Assembly: GCF_018069625.1 (NCBI RefSeq)
Contig: NZ_CP072941.1
Location: forward strand, 5,208,001 to 5,272,000
From: Streptomyces yatensis
Lineage (GTDB): Bacteria; Actinomycetota; Actinomycetes; Streptomycetales; Streptomycetaceae
Direction of reading: 5' to 3'
Length of the DNA stretch: 64,000 bases
In this document: positions 1-8,442 of the stretch, in pieces
Layout: each line of letters opens with the position of its first letter
Position numbering within the stretch: the first letter of the stretch is position 1
Notes under the pieces: generated by a model
Told to the model about the DNA's origin: nothing
What the model saw: only the letters and a program-made list of their open reading frames with translations
Database searches by the model: none
Program-made: the position numbers and the translations under genes

Positions 1-1898
1 TGAAGACGCTCCGGGCGGACCTCGCCCGTGACCCGTCCTTCCAGGCCCGGTTCCGCCGAGAGGCCCAGTCGGCCGCCTCGCTCAACCATCCCGCGATCGT
101 CGCGGTCTACGACACCGGCGAGGACTACGTCGACGGTGTCTCGATCCCCTACATCGTGATGGAGTACGTCGACGGTTCCACGCTGCGAGAGCTTCTCCAC
201 TCGGGCAGAAAGCTGCTCCCCGAGCGCTCGCTGGAGATGACCACCGGCATCCTCCAGGCACTCGAGTACTCGCACCGCAACAACATCGTCCACCGGGACA
301 TCAAGCCGGCCAACGTGATGCTCACGCGGGACGGCCAGGTCAAGGTGATGGACTTCGGCATCGCCCGCGCCATGGGCGACGCCGGTATGACCATGACGCA
401 GACGGCCGCCGTCATCGGCACCGCCCAGTACCTCTCCCCCGAGCAGGCCAAGGGCGAGACCGTCGACGCGCGCAGCGACCTGTACTCCACCGGCTGTCTG
501 CTCTACGAGCTGCTGACCGTGAGGCCGCCGTTCGTGGGCGACTCCCCGGTGGCCGTCGCGTATCAGCATGTGCGGGAGGACCCGCAGCCGCCGAGCACCT
601 ACGACCCCGAGATCACCCCGGAGATGGACGCCATCGTCCTGCGGGCACTGGTCAAGGACCCCGACTACCGCTACCAGTCGGCCGACGAGATGCGTGCCGA
701 CATCGAGGCGGCCCTGGAGGGGCAGCCGGTGGCCGCCACCGCCGCGCTGGGCGCGGTCGGCTACGGCTCCGACGACCAGCCCACCGCGATGCTGCGGCCG
801 CAGAACTCCGGTGCCGGGGCGCAGACCTCGATGCTTCCGCCGATGCGCGAGGACGACGGCGGCTTCGGCTACGACGAGCGGCCGGACCGCGGCCGGGGGC
901 GCGGGGGCTCCGGCAAGAAGAGCAACCTCTCGACGATCCTGCTGATCGTCGCGGGGATACTGGTCCTGGTCGGCGCGATCTTCATCGGGAAGTCGCTGTT
1001 CGGCGGCGGTAAGAACGACGAGATGGTCCCGGTCCCCAATCTGGTCGGCAAGACGATCGCCGACGCCAAGAGCCAAGGGGAGAACGGCGACTTCAAGATC
1101 AAGAACGTCGGCTCCAAGTTCTGCGAGAACGCGGACAAGGACACCGTCTGCGAGCAGAACCCCGAGAGCGGCGGCGAGATCAAGCGGTACGGCGTGGTCG
1201 AGCTGACCATGTCCAAGGGCCCCAAGCCCGCCGCGAGGGTCGAGGTGCCCGACGTACTGAACGTGCAGTTCCAGTCGGCCAAGGACCAGCTCGAGGCCAA
1301 GGGCTTCAAGGTCGAGCAGAAGACCCAGCAGTCGGACCAGACCGCCGGCAAGGTGATCGACCAGGACCCGAAGGGCGGCAAGAAGGTCGCGAAGGGCGCC
1401 ACGATCACCCTGACCGTCGCCGAGGCGCAGCAGAAGGTCACCGTCCCCGACGTGACCACGCAGAAGGTCGCGGACGCCACGGCCGCCCTCCAGCAGAAGG
1501 GCCTCAAGGTCCAGACGCAGGAGGTCGACAACGGCGACGTCGAGGCCGGCACGGTCACCGACCAGACGCCCAAGGGCGGCCAGGAGGTCCTGCCCGGTTC
1601 GACGGTCACGCTGACCGTCGCCAAGGCCGCCGCGGAGAACGTGCCGGTGCCCAACCTGGGTGGCCAGAAGCTCAAGGACGCCAAGAAGGCGCTCCAGGAC
1701 CTGGGCCTGAACGTGGGCAACATCGCCGGTCCGCAGGACGACGAGGCCACCGTGGTGGCCAGCCAGCCCGGTGCGGGCACCCAGGTGCCCAAGGGCCAGT
1801 CGGTGAACCTCATCACGGTCGCCGGGCAGGGCAACGGAGGGAACGGCAACGGAGGCGGGGACGGCGGAGGCATCTTCGGCGGCCAGAACGGCTTCTAG
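1..1898 (+). CDS. pknB: PASTA-domain Ser/Thr protein kinase PknB (5' truncated)
   Basis: Membrane Ser/Thr kinase that senses peptidoglycan or lipid II through extracellular PASTA domains and phosphorylates envelope and division proteins. The frame is already open at base 3, beginning at what looks like the catalytic lysine region (KTLRADL), so only the glycine-rich loop and start are missing; 631 residues are visible. Catalytic loop HRDIKPANV is at about visible residue 97 and DFG at about 117. A transmembrane helix lies near residues 310-335, followed by four PASTA repeats (cores VPVPNL, VEVPDV, VTVPDV, VPVPNL) and a Gly-rich tail. The 3' end is followed by a strong terminator. In actinobacteria the upstream partners are normally pbpA/rodA and a PP2C phosphatase, which would lie outside the window. 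Confidence 0.96.
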   Translation, partial: KTLRADLARDPSFQARFRREAQSAASLNHPAIVAVYDTGEDYVDGVSIPYIVMEYVDGSTLRELLHSGRKLLPERSLEMTTGILQALEYSHRNNIVHRDIKPANVMLTRDGQVKVMDFGIARAMGDAGMTMTQTAAVIGTAQYLSPEQAKGETVDARSDLYSTGCLLYELLTVRPPFVGDSPVAVAYQHVREDPQPPSTYDPEITPEMDAIVLRALVKDPDYRYQSADEMRADIEAALEGQPVAATAALGAVGYGSDDQPTAMLRPQNSGAGAQTSMLPPMREDDGGFGYDERPDRGRGRGGSGKKSNLSTILLIVAGILVLVGAIFIGKSLFGGGKNDEMVPVPNLVGKTIADAKSQGENGDFKIKNVGSKFCENADKDTVCEQNPESGGEIKRYGVVELTMSKGPKPAARVEVPDVLNVQFQSAKDQLEAKGFKVEQKTQQSDQTAGKVIDQDPKGGKKVAKGATITLTVAEAQQKVTVPDVTTQKVADATAALQQKGLKVQTQEVDNGDVEAGTVTDQTPKGGQEVLPGSTVTLTVAKAAAENVPVPNLGGQKLKDAKKALQDLGLNVGNIAGPQDDEATVVASQPGAGTQVPKGQSVNLITVAGQGNGGNGNGGGDGGGIFGGQNGF

Positions 1899-1920
1899 GC
1901 GCACACAGCAGTGACACGGG

Positions 1921-1960
1921 GAAGCCCCCGGCATCCTGAGAAGGGTGCCGGGGGCTTCTT
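1921..1960 (+). terminator. Rho-independent terminator after pknB
   Basis: A perfect 13-bp stem (1921-1933 with 1946-1958), extendable by three weaker pairs, with a short loop lies 22 bases after the pknB stop codon and is followed by TTCG. It closes the pknB operon and faces the convergent sortase genes. Confidence 0.8.
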
Positions 1961-1978
1961 CGTGCTCAGGGGCCTTCC

Positions 1979-2090
1979 GAGGGGGCAGGAGGCCGTCCCG
2001 AGGGGGCAGGAGGCCGTCCCGAGGGGGCAGGAGCCCGTCCCGAGGGGGTCAAACGCAGTTCCTTGGGGGTCAGCGCAGTTCCTTGGGGGG
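1979..2090. repeat. 21-bp tandem repeat decaying into the sortase 3' end
   Basis: Three near-identical 21-bp units (1979-1999, 2000-2020, 2021-2041; core GAGGGGGCAGGAG) are followed by diverged 20-21-bp units (core CAGTTCCTTGGGGG) that run into the last codons of the minus-strand sortase ending at 2070. Continuous with no unique spacers. Function unknown; probably a slippage-generated minisatellite. Confidence 0.75.
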
Positions 2091-2810
2091 CGTGCGGTCC
2101 GCGTCGACCTTCTCGGTGCGCTCCAATTCGCCCCACACGATGTAGCGGTGGCGGGAGGTGTAGACGGGGGTGCAGGTCGAGAGCGTGATGTAGCGGCCCG
2201 GCCGCTTCCGGCCCGACTCCTTCGGGACCGCGTTCAGCACGTCCACGTTGTACTTCGAGGTCTCCGGCAGCGTCGCGTAGACCTTGTAGACGTACCAGGT
2301 GTCGCGGGTCTCGAAGACCACCGCGTCGCCGTCGTGGACCTTGTCGATGTTGTGGAACTTCGCGCCGTGCCCGTCCCGGTGCGCGGCCAGGCTGAAGTTG
2401 CCCTTCTTGTCCCACGGCATCGCGGACTTGACCGGCTGGGTGTAGTAGCCGGCCACACCGTCGTTGAGGGTCTCGGTGCTGGTGCCCTTCTTGACCAGCA
2501 CCTCGCCGTTGTGCATGGACGGTACGTGCAGGAAGCCGATACCGCTCTTGGTGTCCAGCCCGCCCGGCCCCTGCTGCGACCAGTGCTTGCGCACCCGGTC
2601 GCCCTGCTTCTTCGCCTCGCGGTCGGCCAGGACGTTGGTCCACCACAGCGAGTAGACGACGAACAGGGCGAGAATCAGCCCCGCGGTGATCAGCAGCTCG
2701 CCGAAGACCGCTATGGCCGAGGCTACCCACCCACGGCCGGGACGACGGCTGGGCGTTGCGGGCGGGCCGGGGTGCCGGTCCTGCCGCTCGTCGTGGTCGG
2801 TCCGTGCCAC
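2070..2810 (-). CDS. srtE: Class E sortase
   Basis: Membrane-anchored cysteine transpeptidase that attaches LAxTG-type secreted proteins to peptidoglycan. The 246-residue protein has one N-terminal transmembrane helix (about 33-57). Predicted catalytic residues are His144 (LAAHRDGHG), Cys213 (ITLSTCTP) and an Arg at 220 or 222 followed by YIVWGEL. The GTG start at 2810 has AAGGGG about 8 bases upstream. It follows the next sortase after a short gap, so they are probably co-transcribed. Its last codons merge with the tandem repeat at 1979-2090, so the C-terminus may vary between strains. Confidence 0.93.
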   Translation of the reverse strand: MARTDHDERQDRHPGPPATPSRRPGRGWVASAIAVFGELLITAGLILALFVVYSLWWTNVLADREAKKQGDRVRKHWSQQGPGGLDTKSGIGFLHVPSMHNGEVLVKKGTSTETLNDGVAGYYTQPVKSAMPWDKKGNFSLAAHRDGHGAKFHNIDKVHDGDAVVFETRDTWYVYKVYATLPETSKYNVDVLNAVPKESGRKRPGRYITLSTCTPVYTSRHRYIVWGELERTEKVDADRTPPKELR

Positions 2811-2850
2811 CGCGTCGTACCCCTTTTTCTGGTTTCCCGGCTGTTCCCGC

Positions 2851-4326
2851 TCATTCGACCAGCGCGTCCGGCTTTCCCTTGCTACGCGGCCGCTCCTCGA
2901 CCATCTTGCCCCAGAGGATCATCCGGTAGGTGCTGGTGAATTCGGGGGTGCAGGTGGTCAGCGTGATGTACCGGCCCGGCTCGGTGAAGCCGGAGCCGGG
3001 CGGCACCGGCTTGATGACGCCCGTGTTGGACGGCGACGTCTGCGGCAGGATGCTGCTCATCGCGTAGGTGTAGTACCGGCTCTGCGTCTCGACGACGATC
3101 TCGTCGCCGGGCTTGAGGCGGTTGATGTAACGGAACGGCTCGCCATGGGTGTTGCGATGCCCGGCGAGCGCGAAGTTGCCCTTCTTGTCCCACGGCATGG
3201 CGGTCTTCAGCGGGCTCTTGCCGTAGTGGCCGACCATGCCGCGGTCGAGGACCTTGTGCTTGTCGATGCCCTCCGCGATCGGCGCCTTCACATCCAGCTT
3301 GGGGATGTAGATGATCGCGAACCCCTGCCCGGGGGAGAAGGTGCCCGGGTTCCGGTCGTCGCCGCCGTTCGCGTCCCACTTCTTCTGCAGGTTGTTGGCG
3401 GCACCGTCGGCCTGCTGATGGGCACGGATGTTCGTCCACCAGAGCTGATAGGTGACGAAGAGCAGCATCACCACGCCGAGGGTGATGAACAGCTCGCCGA
3501 TCACCCGGCTCGCCACCACCCCGGGGCTGTCCTTACGGGCCCGCGCGGCGCGCTTGGCCTCCATACGGGTGCGGGGCGGGGCGTCCCCGGCGCTCCCCGC
3601 GCCCTCCGTGGGCCCTGTGGCGCCCGCCTCGGCCGCGCCCCGCCGGGCGCGGGAGCCATGCCGTCCGGCGCGCTTCCCGGCCTCCTGGGCGGCCTTACGG
3701 CGGGCGGCCCGGCCACCGGGCGGGGGCTCGGCGACGCTGTCCCGGTCCGGCTCGACCTTGCGCAGCGCCATGGTCTGGTCGGCGGGCCCCGCCTCCACGG
3801 CGCGCAGGGCGACCGTCTCGTCGTCGCCCCGGGGCCGCATCGGGGGCAGGACTGCCGTCTCCGCGGCCTCCGGGACGCGTCCGGACGTCTCGGAGGGGCG
3901 TCGGGGCGTCCCCGGGGCGCGTACGGGCGTCTGAGGGGCGTATGCGGACCCTGAGGGCCCTGAGGGCCCCGGGGACCCCGAGGAGGCCGCGCGGGCGCGT
4001 CGGCGCCCCGTGGGCGGCCCGGCGGCTTCAGCGGCCTCTTCCGGCCCGAAGGGGGTCGTGCGGGCGCGCCGTCGGCGGCCGGTGGGCGGCGGCACGGAGA
4101 GCGACGCGGTGCCCGTGGTCCGCCCCGTGGGCCCGGCCGGGGCGGAGTCCGGCAGCGGGTCGGCCAGAGGGTCCCGATGGCCCTCCCCGGCCGCCGCGAA
4201 CGCGTCCGGGCCCCCGCCGTGGGCGTCGTGGGCGGCATGCTGCTGATGAGACCCGTACGGCGGGTACGGGGCGGCCTCCCGGGCACCGTGGCCGGCGCCC
4301 TCGCGCTCAGGGCGCGGTCCGGTCAC
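2851..4326 (-). CDS. srtE: Class E sortase with long disordered N-terminal extension
   Basis: Second class E sortase, 491 residues, about twice the size of its neighbours. The catalytic part is C-terminal: transmembrane helix at about 275-297, His390 (ALAGHRNTHG), Cys459 (ITLTTCTP) and RMILWGK. Residues 1-270 are Pro/Gly/Arg/Ala-rich, contain a duplicated PPTGRRRAR-like motif, and should lie in the cytoplasm. The GTG start at 4326 overlaps the pabA stop by 4 bases (GTGA), which supports both this long form and translational coupling. Starts nearer the membrane helix cannot be excluded. The role of the extension is unknown; it has several Thr-rich patches (such as DETVALRAVE and DQTMALRKVE) that resemble kinase-substrate segments, which is inference. 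Confidence 0.9.
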   Translation of the reverse strand: MTGPRPEREGAGHGAREAAPYPPYGSHQQHAAHDAHGGGPDAFAAAGEGHRDPLADPLPDSAPAGPTGRTTGTASLSVPPPTGRRRRARTTPFGPEEAAEAAGPPTGRRRARAASSGSPGPSGPSGSAYAPQTPVRAPGTPRRPSETSGRVPEAAETAVLPPMRPRGDDETVALRAVEAGPADQTMALRKVEPDRDSVAEPPPGGRAARRKAAQEAGKRAGRHGSRARRGAAEAGATGPTEGAGSAGDAPPRTRMEAKRAARARKDSPGVVASRVIGELFITLGVVMLLFVTYQLWWTNIRAHQQADGAANNLQKKWDANGGDDRNPGTFSPGQGFAIIYIPKLDVKAPIAEGIDKHKVLDRGMVGHYGKSPLKTAMPWDKKGNFALAGHRNTHGEPFRYINRLKPGDEIVVETQSRYYTYAMSSILPQTSPSNTGVIKPVPPGSGFTEPGRYITLTTCTPEFTSTYRMILWGKMVEERPRSKGKPDALVE

Positions 4327-4973
4327 TCGCCGGCCTTACCGCCGACCGCCCCGACCACCGGGGCGAGCCCCGCGGACCGCCCCACGGCATCCGTGTCCCC
4401 GCACTCCACCAGCCAGTTGGCGAGCATCAGATGGCCCCATTCGGTGAGGACCGACTCGGGATGGAACTGGACGCCCTCGACCCGCAGTTCACGGTGGCGC
4501 AGCCCCATGGCGATGCCGGTCTCGGTCCAGGCCGTGATCTCCAACTCCGGGGGCACCGTCCCCCGCTCCACGGCCAGCGAGTGGTAGCGGGTGGCGGTGA
4601 AGGGCGTGGGCAGTCCGCTGAAGACGCCGGCGCCCTCATGGGTCACCAGCGAGGTCTTGCCGTGCAGCAGCTCCGGGGCCCGCCCGACGACGCCGCCGTA
4701 GGCGACGGCCATGGACTGCATCCCCAGGCAGACGCCGAACACCGGTACGCCGGTGCTCGCGCAGTGCCGCACCATGTCGACGCAGACCCCCGCCTCCTCC
4801 GGCGTGCCCGGCCCGGGGGACAGCAGGACGCCGTCGAAGCCGTCCTGGGCGTGGGCGAGCGAGACCTCGTCGTTGCGCACCACCTCGCACTCGGCGCCGA
4901 GCTGGTAGAGGTACTGGACGAGGTTGAAGACGAAGCTGTCGTAGTTGTCGACGACCAGGATGCGCGCGCTCAT
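4323..4973 (-). CDS. pabA: Aminodeoxychorismate/anthranilate synthase glutamine amidotransferase subunit
   Basis: Class I glutamine amidotransferase that supplies ammonia to a chorismate-using partner (PabB for folate or TrpE for tryptophan). The 216 residues fit the family. The nucleophile Cys82 sits in GVCLGMQ and the His171/Glu173 pair in FHPES; the oxyanion motif SPGPGTP is near residue 52. The ATG start at 4973 overlaps the upstream small membrane gene (ATGA) and the stop overlaps the downstream sortase. No synthase large subunit is in the window. M. tuberculosis has a trpG/pabA gene in the equivalent place beside pknB, so the position is ancestral. PabA and TrpG cannot be separated from sequence alone. 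Confidence 0.92.
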   Translation of the reverse strand: MSARILVVDNYDSFVFNLVQYLYQLGAECEVVRNDEVSLAHAQDGFDGVLLSPGPGTPEEAGVCVDMVRHCASTGVPVFGVCLGMQSMAVAYGGVVGRAPELLHGKTSLVTHEGAGVFSGLPTPFTATRYHSLAVERGTVPPELEITAWTETGIAMGLRHRELRVEGVQFHPESVLTEWGHLMLANWLVECGDTDAVGRSAGLAPVVGAVGGKAGE

Positions 4974-5146
4974 CGCGGACCCGCCATTCCCTCGTCGACC
5001 GTCACGTCATTGAACGGCAGCAGGGGCTCCGCCCAGGGGAAGACGTACTGGAAGAGCACGAAGACGATCGCCAGCACCAGCACGAGCGAAATCAGCGCCC
5101 GCATCCATGCGTTACCCGGCAGATGCCGCCAGATCCAGCCGTACAT
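4970..5146 (-). CDS. Small single-pass membrane protein
   Basis: A 58-residue protein starting MYGWIWRHLPGN, with one hydrophobic helix (about residues 15-34) and an acidic tail. I place the start at the ATG at 5146 because AGGGA precedes it; a longer frame to 5185 lacks a ribosome site. Its TGA overlaps the pabA ATG, so it is cotranslated with the pabA-sortase operon. I do not recognise a named family. Conserved small membrane genes are common here in Streptomyces. Possible roles such as sortase accessory are speculation. Confidence 0.72.
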   Translation of the reverse strand: MYGWIWRHLPGNAWMRALISLVLVLAIVFVLFQYVFPWAEPLLPFNDVTVDEGMAGPR

Positions 5147-5230
5147 GCCATCCCTACTCACCGATGACGAAGTCGATTGCAGCACCGGAGTGCAGCACCA
5201 GAGTAAGGGGCGCGGGGTGGGGCCGGAGGG

Positions 5231-5908
5231 TCAGCTGTACAAAGCCTTGGGCTTGCCTTGGGCAACCGATTGGGTCGCGTCGAGGTGCGCCCAGGTGATC
5301 AGGCGGTGGCTGTGGCCCCACTCCGGCTCACAGGTGGTCAGCGTGAGATAGCGCCCGGGGCGCCGGAAACCGGACGCGCGCGGCACCGGATCGATCACCC
5401 CGGTGTCGGTCGGCAGGGTGCGGTAGGGCCTCCGGTCGACGCGGTAGGTGAACCAGGTGGTGCCGTCGGTCAGCACCACCGCGTCACCGGGGCGCAGCGC
5501 GGGGAAGTCCTTGAAGGGGTCTCCGTACGTGCGGCGATGTCCGGCGACGGCGAAATTGCCGAGGGCCCCGAGGCGGGCGGTGCGGGAGTAGTGGCCGAGC
5601 CCCTTCTTCAGGGTGCCGGTGGCGGTGCCCTCGAGGACGGGCTTGGCCCAGCCGGCGCCGAAGCGCGGGATGTACATGATCGCGAAGGAGTCGCCGGACG
5701 CGTAGCGGCGGGGTTCGGACGAGGGCTCGGCGCCGGCGGTGACCGTGCCGGTGGCCCATCGGTCCTGGAGGTGGTCGATCTCGCCGTCCATGGCGCGGTC
5801 GGCCCGTACCGAGGTCCAGTACAGGACGTAGACCACCAAAAGGATGATCAGGGCTCCGACGGTGACGCAGATCTCACTGAGCGTCCTGACGATCAGCCGC
5901 GTTCTCAT
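5231..5908 (-). CDS. srtE: Class E sortase
   Basis: Third class E sortase, 225 residues. N-terminal transmembrane helix at about 12-31, His124 in VAGHRRTYGD, Cys193 in LTLTTCEP and a following HRLITWAHL segment that supplies the active-site Arg. ATG start at 5908. It lies upstream of the small membrane gene and pabA on the same strand with an 84-base gap, so it may head the operon. Compared with the other two it has a Glu after the catalytic Cys (TCEP rather than TCTP), which may mark a distinct subgroup. Confidence 0.92.
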   Translation of the reverse strand: MRTRLIVRTLSEICVTVGALIILLVVYVLYWTSVRADRAMDGEIDHLQDRWATGTVTAGAEPSSEPRRYASGDSFAIMYIPRFGAGWAKPVLEGTATGTLKKGLGHYSRTARLGALGNFAVAGHRRTYGDPFKDFPALRPGDAVVLTDGTTWFTYRVDRRPYRTLPTDTGVIDPVPRASGFRRPGRYLTLTTCEPEWGHSHRLITWAHLDATQSVAQGKPKALYS

Positions 5909-5990
5909 CGGCCCCCACTGTCCGCCCCGCTGACCCCCGTGCCGCCGGCCCGTATCCCTGGGCCGTGCCGCGTACCGGTGTCCGCCGGTG

Positions 5991-6761
5991 CTATCCGATG
6001 GGCTGTGCCTGGTGCAGATCCACTGTGCCGGAGTAGCCGGGAAGAGTCACCGTGTCGTGCTGGTCGACTTTCCAGCCGAGGCCGTACGCGTCGACATAGC
6101 TGCGGTAGTTCTGGATCGCGGGCGAGGCGGTGAGGGCGGCGCTCAGCTTGCCCCGGTCACCCACAGCGGTGACCTTGTAGGGCGGTGAGTAGACCTGGCC
6201 CTGCAGGATCAGGGTGTTGCCGACGCAGCGCACCGCGCTGGTGGAGATCAGCCGCTGATCCATGACCTTGATCCCCTTGGCGCCGCCCTGCCAGAGCGCG
6301 TTGACCACGGCCTGCAGGTCCTGCTGGTGGATGACGAGATCGTTGGGCTGGGGGTCCGGGACGCCGGGGATCTGCGGGGTGGCGTTCGGCGGGGCGTCGG
6401 TGAGGGTGACCGTGAGGCCGGCTCCGGAGAGCTTCCTGGTGCCGGCGGTCTTCTCCAGCTCGGCCAGCTTGCGGCGCTCGGCCTGGGTGCTGCCGTTGTC
6501 CCGGCGGGCGAGGGCGTCGACCTCGGAGCGTATTTTGCCGGTGCTGTCGCCCAGGGTGCCGTTCTTACGGCTGCGTTCCTGGATGAGGTCGGAGAGCCGC
6601 AGCATCGATTCATCGCTGCGGATATTGGTGCCCTGTGCTGTGTTGAAACTGGTCCAGAAGATCACTCCGGCCAGCGCGAAGACCGCGCCGGTCAGCAGTC
6701 GCACGGGCCGGAACCGGGGGCGGCGGGACGCCGGGGTGGGGGAGTCAGCGGAATTGCTCAA
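5991..6761 (-). CDS. DUF881 family membrane protein
   Basis: A 256-residue protein with one N-terminal transmembrane helix (about residues 20-40), a coiled-coil-like stretch rich in Glu/Arg/Lys (about 50-105) and a C-terminal DUF881 globular domain. The only usable start is TTG at 6761, preceded by AAGGG. The homologous gene is beside crgA in mycobacteria (Rv0012 neighbourhood), and the two are divergent here with about 145 bases between them. DUF881 proteins have no established biochemical function; the context suggests a division or envelope role. Confidence 0.85.
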   Translation of the reverse strand: MSNSADSPTPASRRPRFRPVRLLTGAVFALAGVIFWTSFNTAQGTNIRSDESMLRLSDLIQERSRKNGTLGDSTGKIRSEVDALARRDNGSTQAERRKLAELEKTAGTRKLSGAGLTVTLTDAPPNATPQIPGVPDPQPNDLVIHQQDLQAVVNALWQGGAKGIKVMDQRLISTSAVRCVGNTLILQGQVYSPPYKVTAVGDRGKLSAALTASPAIQNYRSYVDAYGLGWKVDQHDTVTLPGYSGTVDLHQAQPIG

Positions 6762-6906
6762 CGTACCCTTACTCCTTACGACGCCGCGGAAGGACTACGC
6801 TAACGGACGTGTGGGGGAGGGACGTGGTCCCCGTCGCTGTCCCGCCCCGGCGCCGTCCGTACACATCCCCGCGCGGTCACGCAGCGCATCGACAGGAGAG
6901 TTCCTC

Positions 6907-7164
6907 GTGCCGAAGTCACGGATCCGCAAGAAGGACGACTTCACGCCGCCGCCGGCGAAGCAGGCAGCCAGCATCAACTTGAACAGCGGCCGCCGGTGGG
7001 TGGCACCGCTGATGCTGGCCATGTTCCTGATCGGCCTCGCGTGGATCGTCATCTTCTACGTGACCACGGGTGATATGCCGGTCGAGTCGCTGGGCAACTG
7101 GAACATCGTGGTCGGCTTCGGCTTCATCGCCGCGGGCTTCGTCGTCTCCACCCAGTGGAAGTGA
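6907..7164 (+). CDS. crgA: Cell division protein CrgA
   Basis: Small membrane protein that inhibits or times FtsZ-ring formation in Streptomyces and bridges divisome proteins in mycobacteria. The 85 residues begin [12 protein letters not shown] and contain two transmembrane helices (about 32-52 and 63-80) with a short loop, the family size and layout. The GTG start at 6907 is preceded by AGGAGAG at a good distance; in-frame codons upstream have no ribosome site. It is monocistronic and followed by a gene-free region with DnaA boxes. Confidence 0.95.
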   Translation: MPKSRIRKKDDFTPPPAKQAASINLNSGRRWVAPLMLAMFLIGLAWIVIFYVTTGDMPVESLGNWNIVVGFGFIAAGFVVSTQWK

Positions 7165-7192
7165 CCCGGCTGTCCCCACGCCGGTCCCCAGG

Positions 7193-7391
7193 TTGTCCAC
7201 AGAGTTATCCACAGCCGGGGAAAACTCAGAAGATCTGTGGATAACCTCTGCCGTGTTGACGCCGGTGTGACCGGCGACGGGCGTCTGTTCGATCGTTCAC
7301 ACCCCCGCTTTCCTGCGAAAACGCAGGTCAGTCGGGGGTCGTACGCAGGTTCTCCACAGGTTGCGCATGATCCACCACTTGCTGTGGACAA
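7193..7391. promoter_or_regulatory. Cluster of DnaA boxes outside oriC
   Basis: This 350-base gap between crgA and the rhomboid gene holds no convincing gene but five DnaA-box matches. TTGTCCACA is at 7193-7201, TTATCCACA at 7205-7213, the reverse complement of TTATCCACA at 7236-7244, TTCTCCACA at 7350-7358 (one mismatch), and the reverse complement of TTGTCCACA at 7383-7391. Four are perfect strong-consensus boxes, which is better than almost any single box in the oriC of this window. The pair 7205/7236 forms an inverted repeat that could also fold as a hairpin. DnaA titration or regulation is the likely role. Confidence 0.8.
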
Positions 7392-7512
7392 CTGACCGAG
7401 CCCGGCTCGGCCCCATGTGCCGGAGATCGACGGGAGCCGTCCACGGCCCTGCGGACGGCCCTGACGGGAGGACGTCCGTGGCGGCCCGCCGAGCGCCGGC
7501 CGGCCGCCCCGC

Positions 7513-8397
7513 TCAGCCGGTGAGCTGGATCGTCCGGATCCACACCATGGCGACGATCGCGAGCAGCACCAGGGCGCAGGTCCCGCGCTGCACCAGTGCC
7601 CGCTTCTCACGGGGCGCGTGCACCATCCCGTACGCCACCACCGTGCCCGCGACCAGGCCGCCGACATGGGCCTGCCAGGCGATTCCGGACCAGGTGAACG
7701 TGAAGAGCAGATTCAGCGCCAGCAGCGCGATGACCGGCCGCATGTCGTAGTTCAGCCGGCGCATCAGCACGGCGGTGGCGCCGAGCAGGCCGAAGATCGC
7801 TCCGGAGGCGCCCAGCGAGGGCTGGTTCTGCGCGGCGAGGAGATACGACAGCGCGCTGCCGCCCAGCCCCGACAGCATGTAGAGCACGATGAAGCGGACG
7901 CGGCCGAGCGCGGCCTCCAGCGGTCCGCCGATCCACCACAGCGAGAGCATGTTGAAGGCGATGTGGATCAGCTGCTGGTGAAGGAAGATCGAGGTGACCA
8001 GCCGCCACCACTGGCCCTCGGCGACTCCGACGATCTGCGCCGCGCCGGGGTCATAGGCCCGTCCGACCAGGTCGAGATCGTTCACCAGCCGGTCGCCCGC
8101 GGACAGCGCCGCGAGCCACACCGCGATGTTGATGGCGACCAGGATCTTGGTGATCAGCCGGGGATCCGAAGTGATCGCGCCGCCGGCCATGGTGCGCGGC
8201 TGGGCGGCACGCGGCGGGGGACCGGCGGCCGAGGCCCCGGCCCCGGCGGGCACCCGTCCGCTCACGCACTCGGGGCAGTGGAACCCCACAGAGGCGCTGA
8301 TCATGCACTCGGGGCAGATCGGGCGCTCACAGCGGGCGCAGCTGATGCCGGTCTCCCGCTGGGGGTGCCGATAGCAGCAGACCGCCTGGTCCTCCAT
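7513..8397 (-). CDS. Rhomboid family intramembrane serine protease with N-terminal zinc finger
   Basis: Intramembrane protease of 294 residues. The N-terminus (1-45) has a Cys/His cluster (CYRHPQ, CARC, CPEC, FHCPEC) that looks like a B-box-type zinc finger. Several transmembrane helices follow, with the rhomboid Ser198 in GASGAIFG, His244 in AHVGG, and the upstream HIAFNM motif. I set the start at the ATG at 8397, which has GAGGGG just upstream; a longer frame to 8472 runs through the repeat region without a ribosome site. Substrates are unknown. The homologous position in M. tuberculosis (Rv0010c) is a different small protein. Confidence 0.9.
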   Translation of the reverse strand: MEDQAVCCYRHPQRETGISCARCERPICPECMISASVGFHCPECVSGRVPAGAGASAAGPPPRAAQPRTMAGGAITSDPRLITKILVAINIAVWLAALSAGDRLVNDLDLVGRAYDPGAAQIVGVAEGQWWRLVTSIFLHQQLIHIAFNMLSLWWIGGPLEAALGRVRFIVLYMLSGLGGSALSYLLAAQNQPSLGASGAIFGLLGATAVLMRRLNYDMRPVIALLALNLLFTFTWSGIAWQAHVGGLVAGTVVAYGMVHAPREKRALVQRGTCALVLLAIVAMVWIRTIQLTG

Positions 8398-8442
8398 GAT
8401 GTCCCCTCGCCCCTTGTCCACTTCTGATCGGGCGTTCCCCCG

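Noticed and set aside
1979..2090. Possible CRISPR-like array
   Set aside because: Units are directly adjacent with no spacers, and no cas genes are present; it is a tandem repeat.
7204..7245. Inverted repeat GTTATCCACAG / CTGTGGATAAC as the crgA terminator
   Set aside because: The arms are exact DnaA boxes with a 20-base loop and no T-tract, so a binding-site reading is better.
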